8,518 bases of DNA, taken from assembly GCA_026785865.1 (NCBI GenBank), contig JAJAZG010000556.1, positions 1 to 8,518 of the forward strand, written 5' to 3'. The position numbers and the translations under genes were made by a program. Below the pieces are notes generated by a model that was given only the letters and a program-made list of their open reading frames with translations, did not search any database and was not told the origin of the DNA. Position 1 is the stretch's first letter. The number at the start of each line of letters is the position of its first letter. This DNA is from Pseudanabaena sp. CAN_BIN31. Its GTDB lineage: Bacteria > Cyanobacteriota > Cyanobacteriia > Pseudanabaenales > Pseudanabaenaceae. This document shows, in pieces, positions 1-5,080 of this stretch.

Positions 1-2
1 GT

Positions 3-74
3 GCAGATGGATTTAATTATGTAATCGATCTGCTTTTCGATGCCTGTAATGGACTTCTCAAATCGCATAATTAA
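3..74 (+). CDS. Possible C-terminal tail of an upstream gene (partial)
   Basis: Reading from base 3, an open frame enters from the left edge and ends at a TAA at 72-74, giving a 23-residue tail that ends in NGLLKSHN. The stop lies 4 bases before a strong hairpin with a T-run, the usual arrangement at the end of a transcription unit, and this is the main argument for it. I do not recognise the family from so short a piece. A competing reading exists: on the minus strand an ATG at 66-68 opens a frame that runs off the left edge (MRFEKSITGIEKQIDYIIKS...). Sequence left of the window would decide between them. Confidence 0.35.
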   Translation, partial: ADGFNYVIDLLFDACNGLLKSHN

Positions 75-78
75 ACCC

Positions 79-135
79 AAAACCCAAAAAGCTATGGCGC
101 ACGCGCAGCGTGCGGCATAGCTTTTTGGGTTTTTT
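79..135 (+). terminator. Long hairpin terminator / palindromic repeat
   Basis: Bases 79-96 pair perfectly with 116-133 (18 pairs, including AACCCAAAAAGCTATG with its complement). After one G/G mismatch, 98-103 pairs with 109-114, leaving a 5-base loop. The 3' arm ends in a run of six T (130-135), so it should work as a rho-independent terminator on the plus strand. The GC-rich tip (CGCACG/CGTGCG) on an A/T-rich stem looks like a dispersed palindromic repeat recruited as a terminator. The 14-mer AAAAAGCTATGGCG of its left arm recurs at 2081-2094. Confidence 0.7.
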
Positions 136-138
136 AAG

Positions 139-166
139 TAGACAAAAAATTTTGTTGATATATACT
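139..166 (+). promoter_or_regulatory. Candidate sigma-70-type promoter for the amino-acid binding protein gene
   Basis: A -35-like TAGACA (139-144) and a -10-like TATACT (161-166) are separated by 16 bases. Each differs from the consensus at one position. The predicted start near 173 would give a leader of about 35 bases before the ATG at 209. The element sits directly after the upstream terminator, where a promoter is expected. The surroundings are AT-rich, so chance matches are possible. Confidence 0.45.
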
Positions 167-208
167 ACTAATTTCTCTACTGACTTATAAAAGCATCTAA
201 AAATATTC

Positions 209-1321
209 ATGCATTATCAAAAGCGATCGCGTCGTCAAGATTTCTGGAAAAATCTTTTATATAAGCAAGTCTGGCAACGGGCGATCGCTTGTTTAATAGC
301 AGGTTTATGTTTATTTGCCCTAGCCGCCTGTGAGCCAATCCCAGAGCCAAATCAATCGGTCGCTGGTAGTGCCAATAATCTTAAAAATATCTTAAGTCGT
401 GGCAAATTGGTTTGCGGTGTCAGTGGTGAATTACCTGGATTTAGCTTCGTGAATAAAGATGGCAAATATTCAGGGCTAGATGTCGATATTTGTCGGGCGA
501 TCGCCGCCGCTTTATTTGATAATCCTGATGCAGTGCAGTTTCGCAACCTTAATGCAAAGGAACGCTTCACGGCTTTGCAGTCGGGCGAAATCGATGTACT
601 CAGTCGAAATACCACATGGACATTAAGTCGAGATACTGGTTCGCGTCTTGCTTTTATGCCCGTAGTTTTTTATGACGGTCAGGGTGTGATGGTGCGAAAA
701 GATAGCAATATTAAGGCGATCGCTGATCTCAAGGATGCTGATATTTGCGCTCAAACTGGCACAACCACCGAGCAGAATCTTGCCGATCAAATGCGGAAGC
801 GCAACCTTGCCTATAAACCTGTCGTTTATGAAGATGTGAATGCCACATTTAATGCTTATCAGTCAGGACGTTGCACCGCGATTACCGCCGATCGCTCTGC
901 GCTCGTAGTCCGCCGTACCCGACTCGCCGATCCTGAAAATCATGTGGTTTTAGATTTTGTGATTTCTAAGGAGCCGCTAGCGCCTGCGGTCGGTGATGGT
1001 GACTCGAAGTGGGCGGATATTGTCAAGTGGATTATTTTTGCAGCGATCGAGGCAGAGGATTTAGATATTTCTTCAACAAATCTGGCGACTCAATTGCAAA
1101 GTAAAAATGCTGAAATTCGTAGGTTTCTAGGAATTGATGGCAGCTTAGGAAAAGATACGGGTATCGCCAATGATTTTGCAGCGCGAGTGATCAAACATGT
1201 GGGCAACTATGCAGAAATTTACGATCGCAATCTTGGCAAAGATAGCCCATTTAAATTACCACGCGGACAAAATGAACTCTGGAAAAATGGCGGCTTAATC
1301 TACGCACCACCATTTCGCTAG
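209..1321 (+). CDS. Amino-acid ABC transporter substrate-binding lipoprotein (AapJ/BztA/NatF family)
   Basis: This 370-residue periplasmic binding protein belongs to the family-3 solute-binding proteins, closest by eye to AapJ/BztA and cyanobacterial NatF, which deliver polar and neutral L-amino acids to an inner-membrane ABC permease. The N-terminus has a basic stretch, a hydrophobic segment (about 25-40) and a lipobox ALAAC with Cys41, so the mature protein is probably a lipoprotein. The binding domain starts near residue 58. Family hallmarks are LVCGVSGELPGFSF (67-80), GLDVDICRAIAAALF (89-103), ERFTALQSGEIDVLSRNTTW (118-137), AQTGTTTEQN (181-190) and the C-terminal GGLIYAPPFR. The ATG at 209 is the only Met before the signal segment. 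No clear ribosome binding site is visible. No permease or ATPase gene follows; hairpins and a convergent gene come next, so it is an orphan binding protein here. The family is certain, the exact ligand is not. Confidence 0.9.
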   Translation: MHYQKRSRRQDFWKNLLYKQVWQRAIACLIAGLCLFALAACEPIPEPNQSVAGSANNLKNILSRGKLVCGVSGELPGFSFVNKDGKYSGLDVDICRAIAAALFDNPDAVQFRNLNAKERFTALQSGEIDVLSRNTTWTLSRDTGSRLAFMPVVFYDGQGVMVRKDSNIKAIADLKDADICAQTGTTTEQNLADQMRKRNLAYKPVVYEDVNATFNAYQSGRCTAITADRSALVVRRTRLADPENHVVLDFVISKEPLAPAVGDGDSKWADIVKWIIFAAIEAEDLDISSTNLATQLQSKNAEIRRFLGIDGSLGKDTGIANDFAARVIKHVGNYAEIYDRNLGKDSPFKLPRGQNELWKNGGLIYAPPFR

Positions 1322-1325
1322 TAAA

Positions 1326-1389
1326 AAAAGAAGCGCTTTGCGCTCCTTTTCTTATTCACAAAAGAGAAGAGCGAAGCGCTTCTCTTTTT
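1326..1389. terminator. Two tandem hairpins between convergent genes (bidirectional terminator)
   Basis: The first hairpin pairs AGCGC (1332-1336) with GCGCT (1340-1344) and, after one mismatch at each step, AAAAG (1326-1330) with CTTTT (1346-1350). The second pairs AAAAGAGA (1360-1367) with TCTCTTTT (1381-1388) and AGCG (1370-1373) with CGCT (1377-1380), with a 2-base bulge. T-runs end the plus-strand arms and A-runs start them, so both orientations have U-rich 3' ends. They fill the gap between the stop codons of the binding protein and the lyase and probably terminate both. Confidence 0.75.
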
Positions 1390-1397
1390 GCGGGATT

Positions 1398-2000
1398 TTA
1401 CCAGCCAAATACTGAGGCGATCGCAGGTTGAGCGATCGAACTAGGCTCTTCCACCATCTCAGCATTATCAGCTTCCACAATTAGTTCTTCAGTACAAAAA
1501 GTCGCCTGACTAAATCCCCCAAAACGCTTAACGGTACTAGCCCGCATCCGCACATTGGGCGCAGGAAACCAAAAGCGCTCATAGGAACTCATCGAAGGAT
1601 AATCGGTGATTAACACCAGCGCCTCTTCGTCATCAATTTCATAACGCCCAATCACAGGCACTACTTCCACATAACCAACTTCGCGCAAAAGCTTACCCTT
1701 GCGACCCGTCTCATCATCTGGCACTAGCGCAAATACAGTTTCGCCAGAGTGAGTTTCCCCATCTTCCTTATCCCATGCCATAGTCCCATCCCATTTCACA
1801 TAGGCTCCACCGATCGCGGTGGCTGGCTCAACTTCATGCATTTGACAAATTTCGATCACCTTGGGATCGTCAGCATTGAGCGGATTAACATAAATTTCCG
1901 AACCACCTTTTTCGGCACGACGAAAGGCTAGGTGATGCGTAGTTCGTTGCGATCGCCAAGTTCCTGCACTTTTTTGAAAAAACTCTAAAGCATTGATCAT
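1398..2000 (-). CDS. cpcS: Phycobiliprotein chromophore lyase, CpcS/CpeS family
   Basis: This 200-residue protein is a cytoplasmic lyase that attaches a linear tetrapyrrole (phycocyanobilin in most members) to a conserved Cys of phycocyanin or allophycocyanin subunits during phycobilisome assembly. The family is seen in SAGTWRSQRTTHHLAF (residues 11-26), GGSEIYV (32-38), GAYVKWDG (65-72) and the long conserved block ERFWFPAPNVRMR (141-153) with RFGGFSQATFCTEEL (159-173). The fold is a lipocalin-like barrel with no signal peptide, and the length matches the family. The tail 175-200 is acidic, then low complexity. The start ATG (1998-2000) begins the typical N-terminus (MINALEFFQKSAG); no Shine-Dalgarno sequence is visible. 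It lies 112 bases after ecaB on the same strand. Which subtype (CpcS, CpcU or CpeS) and which bilin cannot be settled by eye. Confidence 0.9.
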   Translation of the reverse strand: MINALEFFQKSAGTWRSQRTTHHLAFRRAEKGGSEIYVNPLNADDPKVIEICQMHEVEPATAIGGAYVKWDGTMAWDKEDGETHSGETVFALVPDDETGRKGKLLREVGYVEVVPVIGRYEIDDEEALVLITDYPSMSSYERFWFPAPNVRMRASTVKRFGGFSQATFCTEELIVEADNAEMVEEPSSIAQPAIASVFGW

Positions 2001-2001
2001 G

Positions 2002-2039
2002 ATATTGCTAAAAAAATATTGCTAAATGATATTCCTAAA
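2002..2039. repeat. Three short AT-rich tandem repeats upstream of the lyase
   Basis: ATATTGCTAAA occurs at 2002-2012 and 2016-2026, followed by the one-mismatch copy ATATTCCTAAA at 2029-2039. The spacing is therefore 13-14 bases, just over one helical turn, immediately upstream of the lyase start. It may be low-complexity drift or a binding-site array; nothing else supports a regulatory role. Confidence 0.4.
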
Positions 2040-2112
2040 TAATATCAGTTTGCTTGCTTGTCAGTTAAGTAGGTAAGCGTAAAAAGCTATGGCGATCGCA
2101 AAAGTCAAGAAA

Positions 2113-2922
2113 TTAGGTCAACAAAGTAACCTTGCCACTCGTTATGTCGTAGTAGGCAGGCAATATTTTAAGCTTGCCCGTTGCGACCAACTTAGACAAG
2201 ATAGAAGATTTTGCCAAAGCTGCGGCTTGAATTTTTGCATTGGCTTTAATCGTTGCCTCAAGATCATTAGGTACTTTTGCAATCCCCTCCCTTTTTACTT
2301 TTTCTTCTATCTCTTTGACTGCGGGAGTGAGATAGGGAACGAGTGAGGGAATCATACCCAAATCCTTTAAATCCACACTTGGTTCATCCAATCTACCCAT
2401 CGCTGCGACCACCGCACCGCATGACCGATGTCCCATCACCAAGATTAATTTAGAGCCTAGTACCAATGTGCCAAACTCAAGACTACCAACAGTTTCAGGA
2501 CTAGCAATGTTCCCCGCGACACGACAGACAAAACAGTCGCCGATGCCTTGATCGAATACAGTTTCAATCGGAACGCGCGAGTCTGCACAACCTAGAAATG
2601 CGGCAAATGGAAACTGGTCGGCACCAGTTTGAATTACCGTTTCTCTGCCAGAGCGAGGATGAAATGTTTTGCCATCAACGAAACGTTGATTCCCATCCAT
2701 CACAAGTTTCAGCGCATCATCTGGGGTCAGATCCTTTGCCGCAGGACGCTTAGCAATTCCTGCTGGAATTTCAGTTGAAGGGCAGTTAGTAGCTGCGGCG
2801 GGAACTGCGGCTTTGGTAGTGGTCGATGGCGTGCAAGCGACTGACGCAGCGTAAGAAACTCCAGCGATTCCCATAGATTTGATCAGGTTGCGACGACCAA
2901 GAAATCCTACGATACGATCCAT
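2113..2922 (-). CDS. ecaB: Secreted beta-class carbonic anhydrase (EcaB-type)
   Basis: This is a 269-residue zinc enzyme catalysing CO2 + H2O = bicarbonate + H+. Beta-class motifs are visible: GCADSRVP (111-118) supplies zinc ligand Cys112 and the Asp114/Arg116 dyad, VAGNIA is at 135-140, and GHRSCGA (164-170) supplies His165 and Cys168. The N-terminus carries twin arginines (GRRNLIKS, 9-16), a hydrophobic stretch and ASVAC with Cys30. It therefore looks like a Tat-exported, possibly lipid-anchored protein, unlike cytosolic or carboxysomal beta-carbonic anhydrases. Residues 31-60 form an Ala/Thr/Pro-rich linker. Synechocystis EcaB is the known extracytoplasmic counterpart. The ATG at 2920-2922 gives the full signal; no strong ribosome binding site is seen. 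The gene is divergent from cmpA across 606 bases, which suggests a role in inorganic-carbon uptake. The symbol rests on class and location, not on an alignment. Confidence 0.9.
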   Translation of the reverse strand: MDRIVGFLGRRNLIKSMGIAGVSYAASVACTPSTTTKAAVPAAATNCPSTEIPAGIAKRPAAKDLTPDDALKLVMDGNQRFVDGKTFHPRSGRETVIQTGADQFPFAAFLGCADSRVPIETVFDQGIGDCFVCRVAGNIASPETVGSLEFGTLVLGSKLILVMGHRSCGAVVAAMGRLDEPSVDLKDLGMIPSLVPYLTPAVKEIEEKVKREGIAKVPNDLEATIKANAKIQAAALAKSSILSKLVATGKLKILPAYYDITSGKVTLLT

Positions 2923-3118
2923 AAAATATATCCAAATAAATTTTAAATTTTAGAAAAGCTTTTTTTAATATTAAGCTGCGAACAAATGATTAAATCCTGT
3001 CTGCGACTAATTTTCAAGTCAAATAAATTTATATCAAGCATAGATAAAATACTATGTACTATGCATTACGCATAAGTAAAAACTGATAATAAAGTGTTTA
3101 GATCTGGTGAATATACCG

Positions 3119-3151
3119 CCTCTAGAATAAAACCCGTAGTTCTTCTAGAGG
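3119..3151. repeat. Perfect 9-base inverted repeat in the ecaB-cmpA spacer
   Basis: CCTCTAGAA (3119-3127) is exactly complementary to TTCTAGAGG (3143-3151), with a 15-base loop. No T-run follows, so it does not look like an intrinsic terminator. It lies about 200 bases from the ecaB start and 380 bases from the cmpA start, and could be an operator, a transcript hairpin or a repeat remnant. Confidence 0.45.
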
Positions 3152-3250
3152 GACGCAGAACTTATTTGCAGTAACGCTTGCCGCCTGCCTACATAATCAC
3201 AATGTAAGCGAGACGATTGCGCTGGGTTTACATGGGAATATTCTTTTTGA

Positions 3251-3302
3251 TAAATCTCCTTAAAATTATTATGAGGAGATTTACTATAGATGAAAATCTA
3301 TA
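3251..3302 (+). promoter_or_regulatory. Tandem hairpins upstream of cmpA masking an SD-like AGGAG
   Basis: TAAATCTCCT (3251-3260) pairs perfectly with AGGAGATTTA (3274-3283) across a 13-base loop. Two bases later TATAGAT (3285-3291) pairs perfectly with ATCTATA (3296-3302) around a GAAA tetraloop, a stable GNRA-type loop in RNA. The 3' arm of the first hairpin contains AGGAG, and an ATG at 3290 starts a 17-codon frame (MKIYIYHKNNRLYSIKH, stop at 3341-3343). If transcribed rightward this could be a leader in which the ribosome binding site is folded away. The spacing from AGGAG to ATG is 11 bases, slightly long. Transcription through here is not shown by the sequence. Confidence 0.35.
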
Positions 3303-3373
3303 TATATCATAAGAATAATAGACTTTACTCTATCAAGCATTAACTCTAAGATATCTATAGCAACAAATCAATC

Positions 3374-3414
3374 GTTCTTAACTTTTAGAACTTAGTCTCA
3401 TCAAGTTGAGATTA
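3374..3414. promoter_or_regulatory. Two adjacent inverted repeats upstream of cmpA (candidate operator)
   Basis: GTTCT (3374-3378) is complementary to AGAAC (3387-3391) with 8 bases between them. Immediately downstream TCTCA (3396-3400) is complementary to TGAGA (3407-3411) with 6 bases between them, and the symmetry extends to 3393-3414 with one mismatch. Two neighbouring imperfect dyads 115-155 bases before the cmpA start are compatible with a dimeric regulator, CmpR being the natural candidate. The link to CmpR is inference only. Confidence 0.3.
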
Positions 3415-3528
3415 CCTTTGAAGATTGTCTGTCATGAGATTTTCGATTTACTGGTAGGCGATCGCATCCTAAGTTTTGCGCTTTCTTAACTTATTTTAAA
3501 AATCCACTTTACACATAAGAACGAAACT

Positions 3529-4875
3529 ATGTCCAATTTCAATAATGTTTCTCGCCGCCGTTTCATAGCTGTCGCAGGTGCAACTGCTGTAAGTTCAGTT
3601 TTACTTAAAGCATGTGGCAACCCTCCCGCAGCAACCCCCACAGCTACTTCAGCGCAAGCCACTAAAGCCGCACTTACCACAGAACAAGTGCCTGAAACAA
3701 CCAAGGTGAGGCTCGGTTATCTGCCAATTGTCGAATCTGTAGCTCTTATCATTGCCAAAGAAAAAGGCTTTTTTGCTAAATATGGCATGACTGACGTGGA
3801 GGTATCTAAGCAAGCCAACTGGGGCGCAGCTAGAGACAATGTCAAAATTGGTGCACCCGCAGGCGGTATTGATGGTGGTCAGTGGCAGATGCCTATGCCC
3901 TATTTGATTTCTGAAGGTATCATTACCGACAATCTCAAAGTCCCGATGTATGTTTTGCTCCAGTTGAATACTCATGGCAATGGCATTGCGATCGCAGGTA
4001 AGCATAAAGATAAGGGCGTGGGGCTGAAGTCTGACAAAATCAAACCACTCATTGACAAGATGAAGTCTGAGGGAACTAAATTTAAAGCTGCTCACACGTT
4101 CCCAAAAGCTAATCAAGAGTTCTGGATTCGCTATTGGCTCGCTGCCAATGGAGTCGATCCTGACAATGATATAGAATTGCTGACCGTACCTTCTGCTCAA
4201 ACAGTTGCCAACATGAAAACTGGCACGATGGATGCCTTTAGTACAGGCGACCCTTGGCCATATCGCATCGTTAAAGAGAAGATTGGCTTTCTTTCTGCGC
4301 TCACTGCGGAAATTTGGAAGGCTCATCCTGAAGAGTATCTCGCCATGCGTGCTGACTGGGTAGATAAAAACCCGAAAGCAACCAAGGCCTTGCTCAAGGG
4401 GATCATGGAAGCTCAGCAATGGTGTGACAACTTCGATAATCGTAAGGAACTTGTTCAGATTGTCTCAACCAAAAACTATCTTAGCGTTGCTCCTGAAGTC
4501 CTTGACGAACTAATGATGGGTAAGTATGACTTGGGTGATGGCAGGGTGATCGATGACAAGAGCATGGCTCCTCTGTATTGGAAAGATTCTAAAGGAAGTG
4601 TCTCTTATCCTTACCAGAGTCATGATCTATGGTTCTTGACTGAGAGTGTACGTTGGGGCTTCTTGCCGAAGGAATCCTTAGCGACTGCAAAAGACTTGAT
4701 CAAGAAGGTCAATCGCGAAGATATCTGGCGCGAGGCTGCGAAGGAAGCTGGTATTCCTGCGGCTGACATCCCAACTAGCACTTCTCGCGGCATCGAAGAA
4801 TTCTTCGATGGCGTAAAGTTTGATCCTGAGAATCCTCAAGCCTATCTTGATAGCTTGAAGATCAAGAAAGCTTAG
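3529..4875 (+). CDS. cmpA: Bicarbonate-binding lipoprotein CmpA of the BCT1 ABC transporter
   Basis: The 448-residue CmpA/NrtA-family protein captures substrate outside the plasma membrane and hands it to CmpB. Its signal has a twin-arginine-like SRRRFIAV (8-15), a hydrophobic run and LLKACGN with Cys29, implying export and a lipid anchor, then a Thr/Ala-rich linker to about 55. Family blocks include RLGYLPI (61-67), NWGAARDN (97-104), GGIDGGQWQMPMP (112-124), FPKANQEFWIRYW (191-203), STGDPWPYRI (238-247), HPEEYLAMRADW (266-277) and the C-terminal NPQAYLDSLKIKKA. Gln196 and Glu269 stand where nitrate-binding NrtA has His and Lys, and GGQWQMPMP matches CmpA rather than NrtA (GGIDGAH...). I therefore call bicarbonate. 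The ATG at 3529 is the natural start for the signal; AAGAAC upstream is a weak ribosome binding site. A 43-base hairpin separates it from the porin gene. Confidence 0.88.
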   Translation: MSNFNNVSRRRFIAVAGATAVSSVLLKACGNPPAATPTATSAQATKAALTTEQVPETTKVRLGYLPIVESVALIIAKEKGFFAKYGMTDVEVSKQANWGAARDNVKIGAPAGGIDGGQWQMPMPYLISEGIITDNLKVPMYVLLQLNTHGNGIAIAGKHKDKGVGLKSDKIKPLIDKMKSEGTKFKAAHTFPKANQEFWIRYWLAANGVDPDNDIELLTVPSAQTVANMKTGTMDAFSTGDPWPYRIVKEKIGFLSALTAEIWKAHPEEYLAMRADWVDKNPKATKALLKGIMEAQQWCDNFDNRKELVQIVSTKNYLSVAPEVLDELMMGKYDLGDGRVIDDKSMAPLYWKDSKGSVSYPYQSHDLWFLTESVRWGFLPKESLATAKDLIKKVNREDIWREAAKEAGIPAADIPTSTSRGIEEFFDGVKFDPENPQAYLDSLKIKKA

Positions 4876-4931
4876 GCTATCTCATTCTTTCTAGAATTCC
4901 CGACTTTAGAAACTATTTTAGGCTTGTTCGA

Positions 4932-4974
4932 GATCCCCCTCAATCTCCCTTTTTAAATGGGATTGAGGGGGATC
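4932..4974 (+). repeat. 14-bp perfect stem-loop between cmpA and the porin gene
   Basis: GATCCCCCTCAATC (4932-4945) pairs exactly with GATTGAGGGGGATC (4961-4974) around a 15-base loop. There is no T-run directly after it, so it is a poor classical terminator; it could protect the cmpA 3' end or cause partial termination, which would raise binding-protein mRNA over the downstream genes. Its C-run/G-run composition resembles the spacer repeats before cmpC. Confidence 0.65.
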
Positions 4975-5000
4975 ATTTAAAGCTTTTAATTTTACAAACT

Positions 5001-5016
5001 GTTAAGAAGTTAAGAA
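5001..5016. repeat. Tandem GTTAAGAA pair upstream of the porin gene
   Basis: GTTAAGAA is repeated back to back at 5001-5008 and 5009-5016, 65-80 bases before the porin start. Read on the minus strand, 5007-5016 gives TTCTTAACTT, the same 10-mer that occurs twice upstream of cmpA. The remainder of the 205-base gap (4876-5080) is AT-rich with no other clear signal. Confidence 0.4.
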
Positions 5017-5080
5017 TCTTTTTTAAATTCAACAAATAAATTAAATAACTCCTTAATAACTGTGTAAGAAAAGTTTAAAA

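Larger units (their letters stand above)
2923..3528. promoter_or_regulatory. 606-base divergent control region between ecaB and cmpA
   Basis: I see no convincing protein gene here, only very short frames. The region must hold the promoters for ecaB (leftward) and cmpA (rightward), but no clear -35/-10 pair stands out. It contains several inverted repeats, at 3119-3151, 3251-3283, 3285-3302, 3374-3391 and 3393-3414, and two copies of TTCTTAACTT (3375-3384 and 3483-3492). In other cyanobacteria cmp transcription is activated by the LysR-type regulator CmpR, whose described motif is TTA-N7/8-TAA. Matches lie at 3066-3079, 3162-3174 and 3486-3499, but three is about what AT-rich DNA gives by chance. 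Confidence 0.5.

Noticed and set aside
2089..2346. 85-codon plus-strand frame starting in the cpcS-ecaB spacer
   Set aside because: Most of it is antisense to the carbonic anhydrase C-terminus; it has no ribosome binding site and no domain.
3054..3086. 10-codon frame MYYALRISKN in the ecaB-cmpA spacer
   Set aside because: It has no ribosome binding site and such short frames are frequent by chance.
3066..3499. CmpR-like TTA-N7/8-TAA matches at 3066, 3162 and 3486
   Set aside because: About two or three matches are expected by chance in 600 bases of this composition, so they are not annotated as separate sites.
3486..3704. 72-codon minus-strand frame overlapping the cmpA start
   Set aside because: It is antisense to the cmpA signal region, and its low-complexity Ala/Val composition mirrors the cmpA linker.
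3649..4419. 256-codon open frame on the minus strand
   Set aside because: It lies wholly opposite cmpA, which has full family motifs; the translation has no recognisable domain and looks like an antisense shadow.
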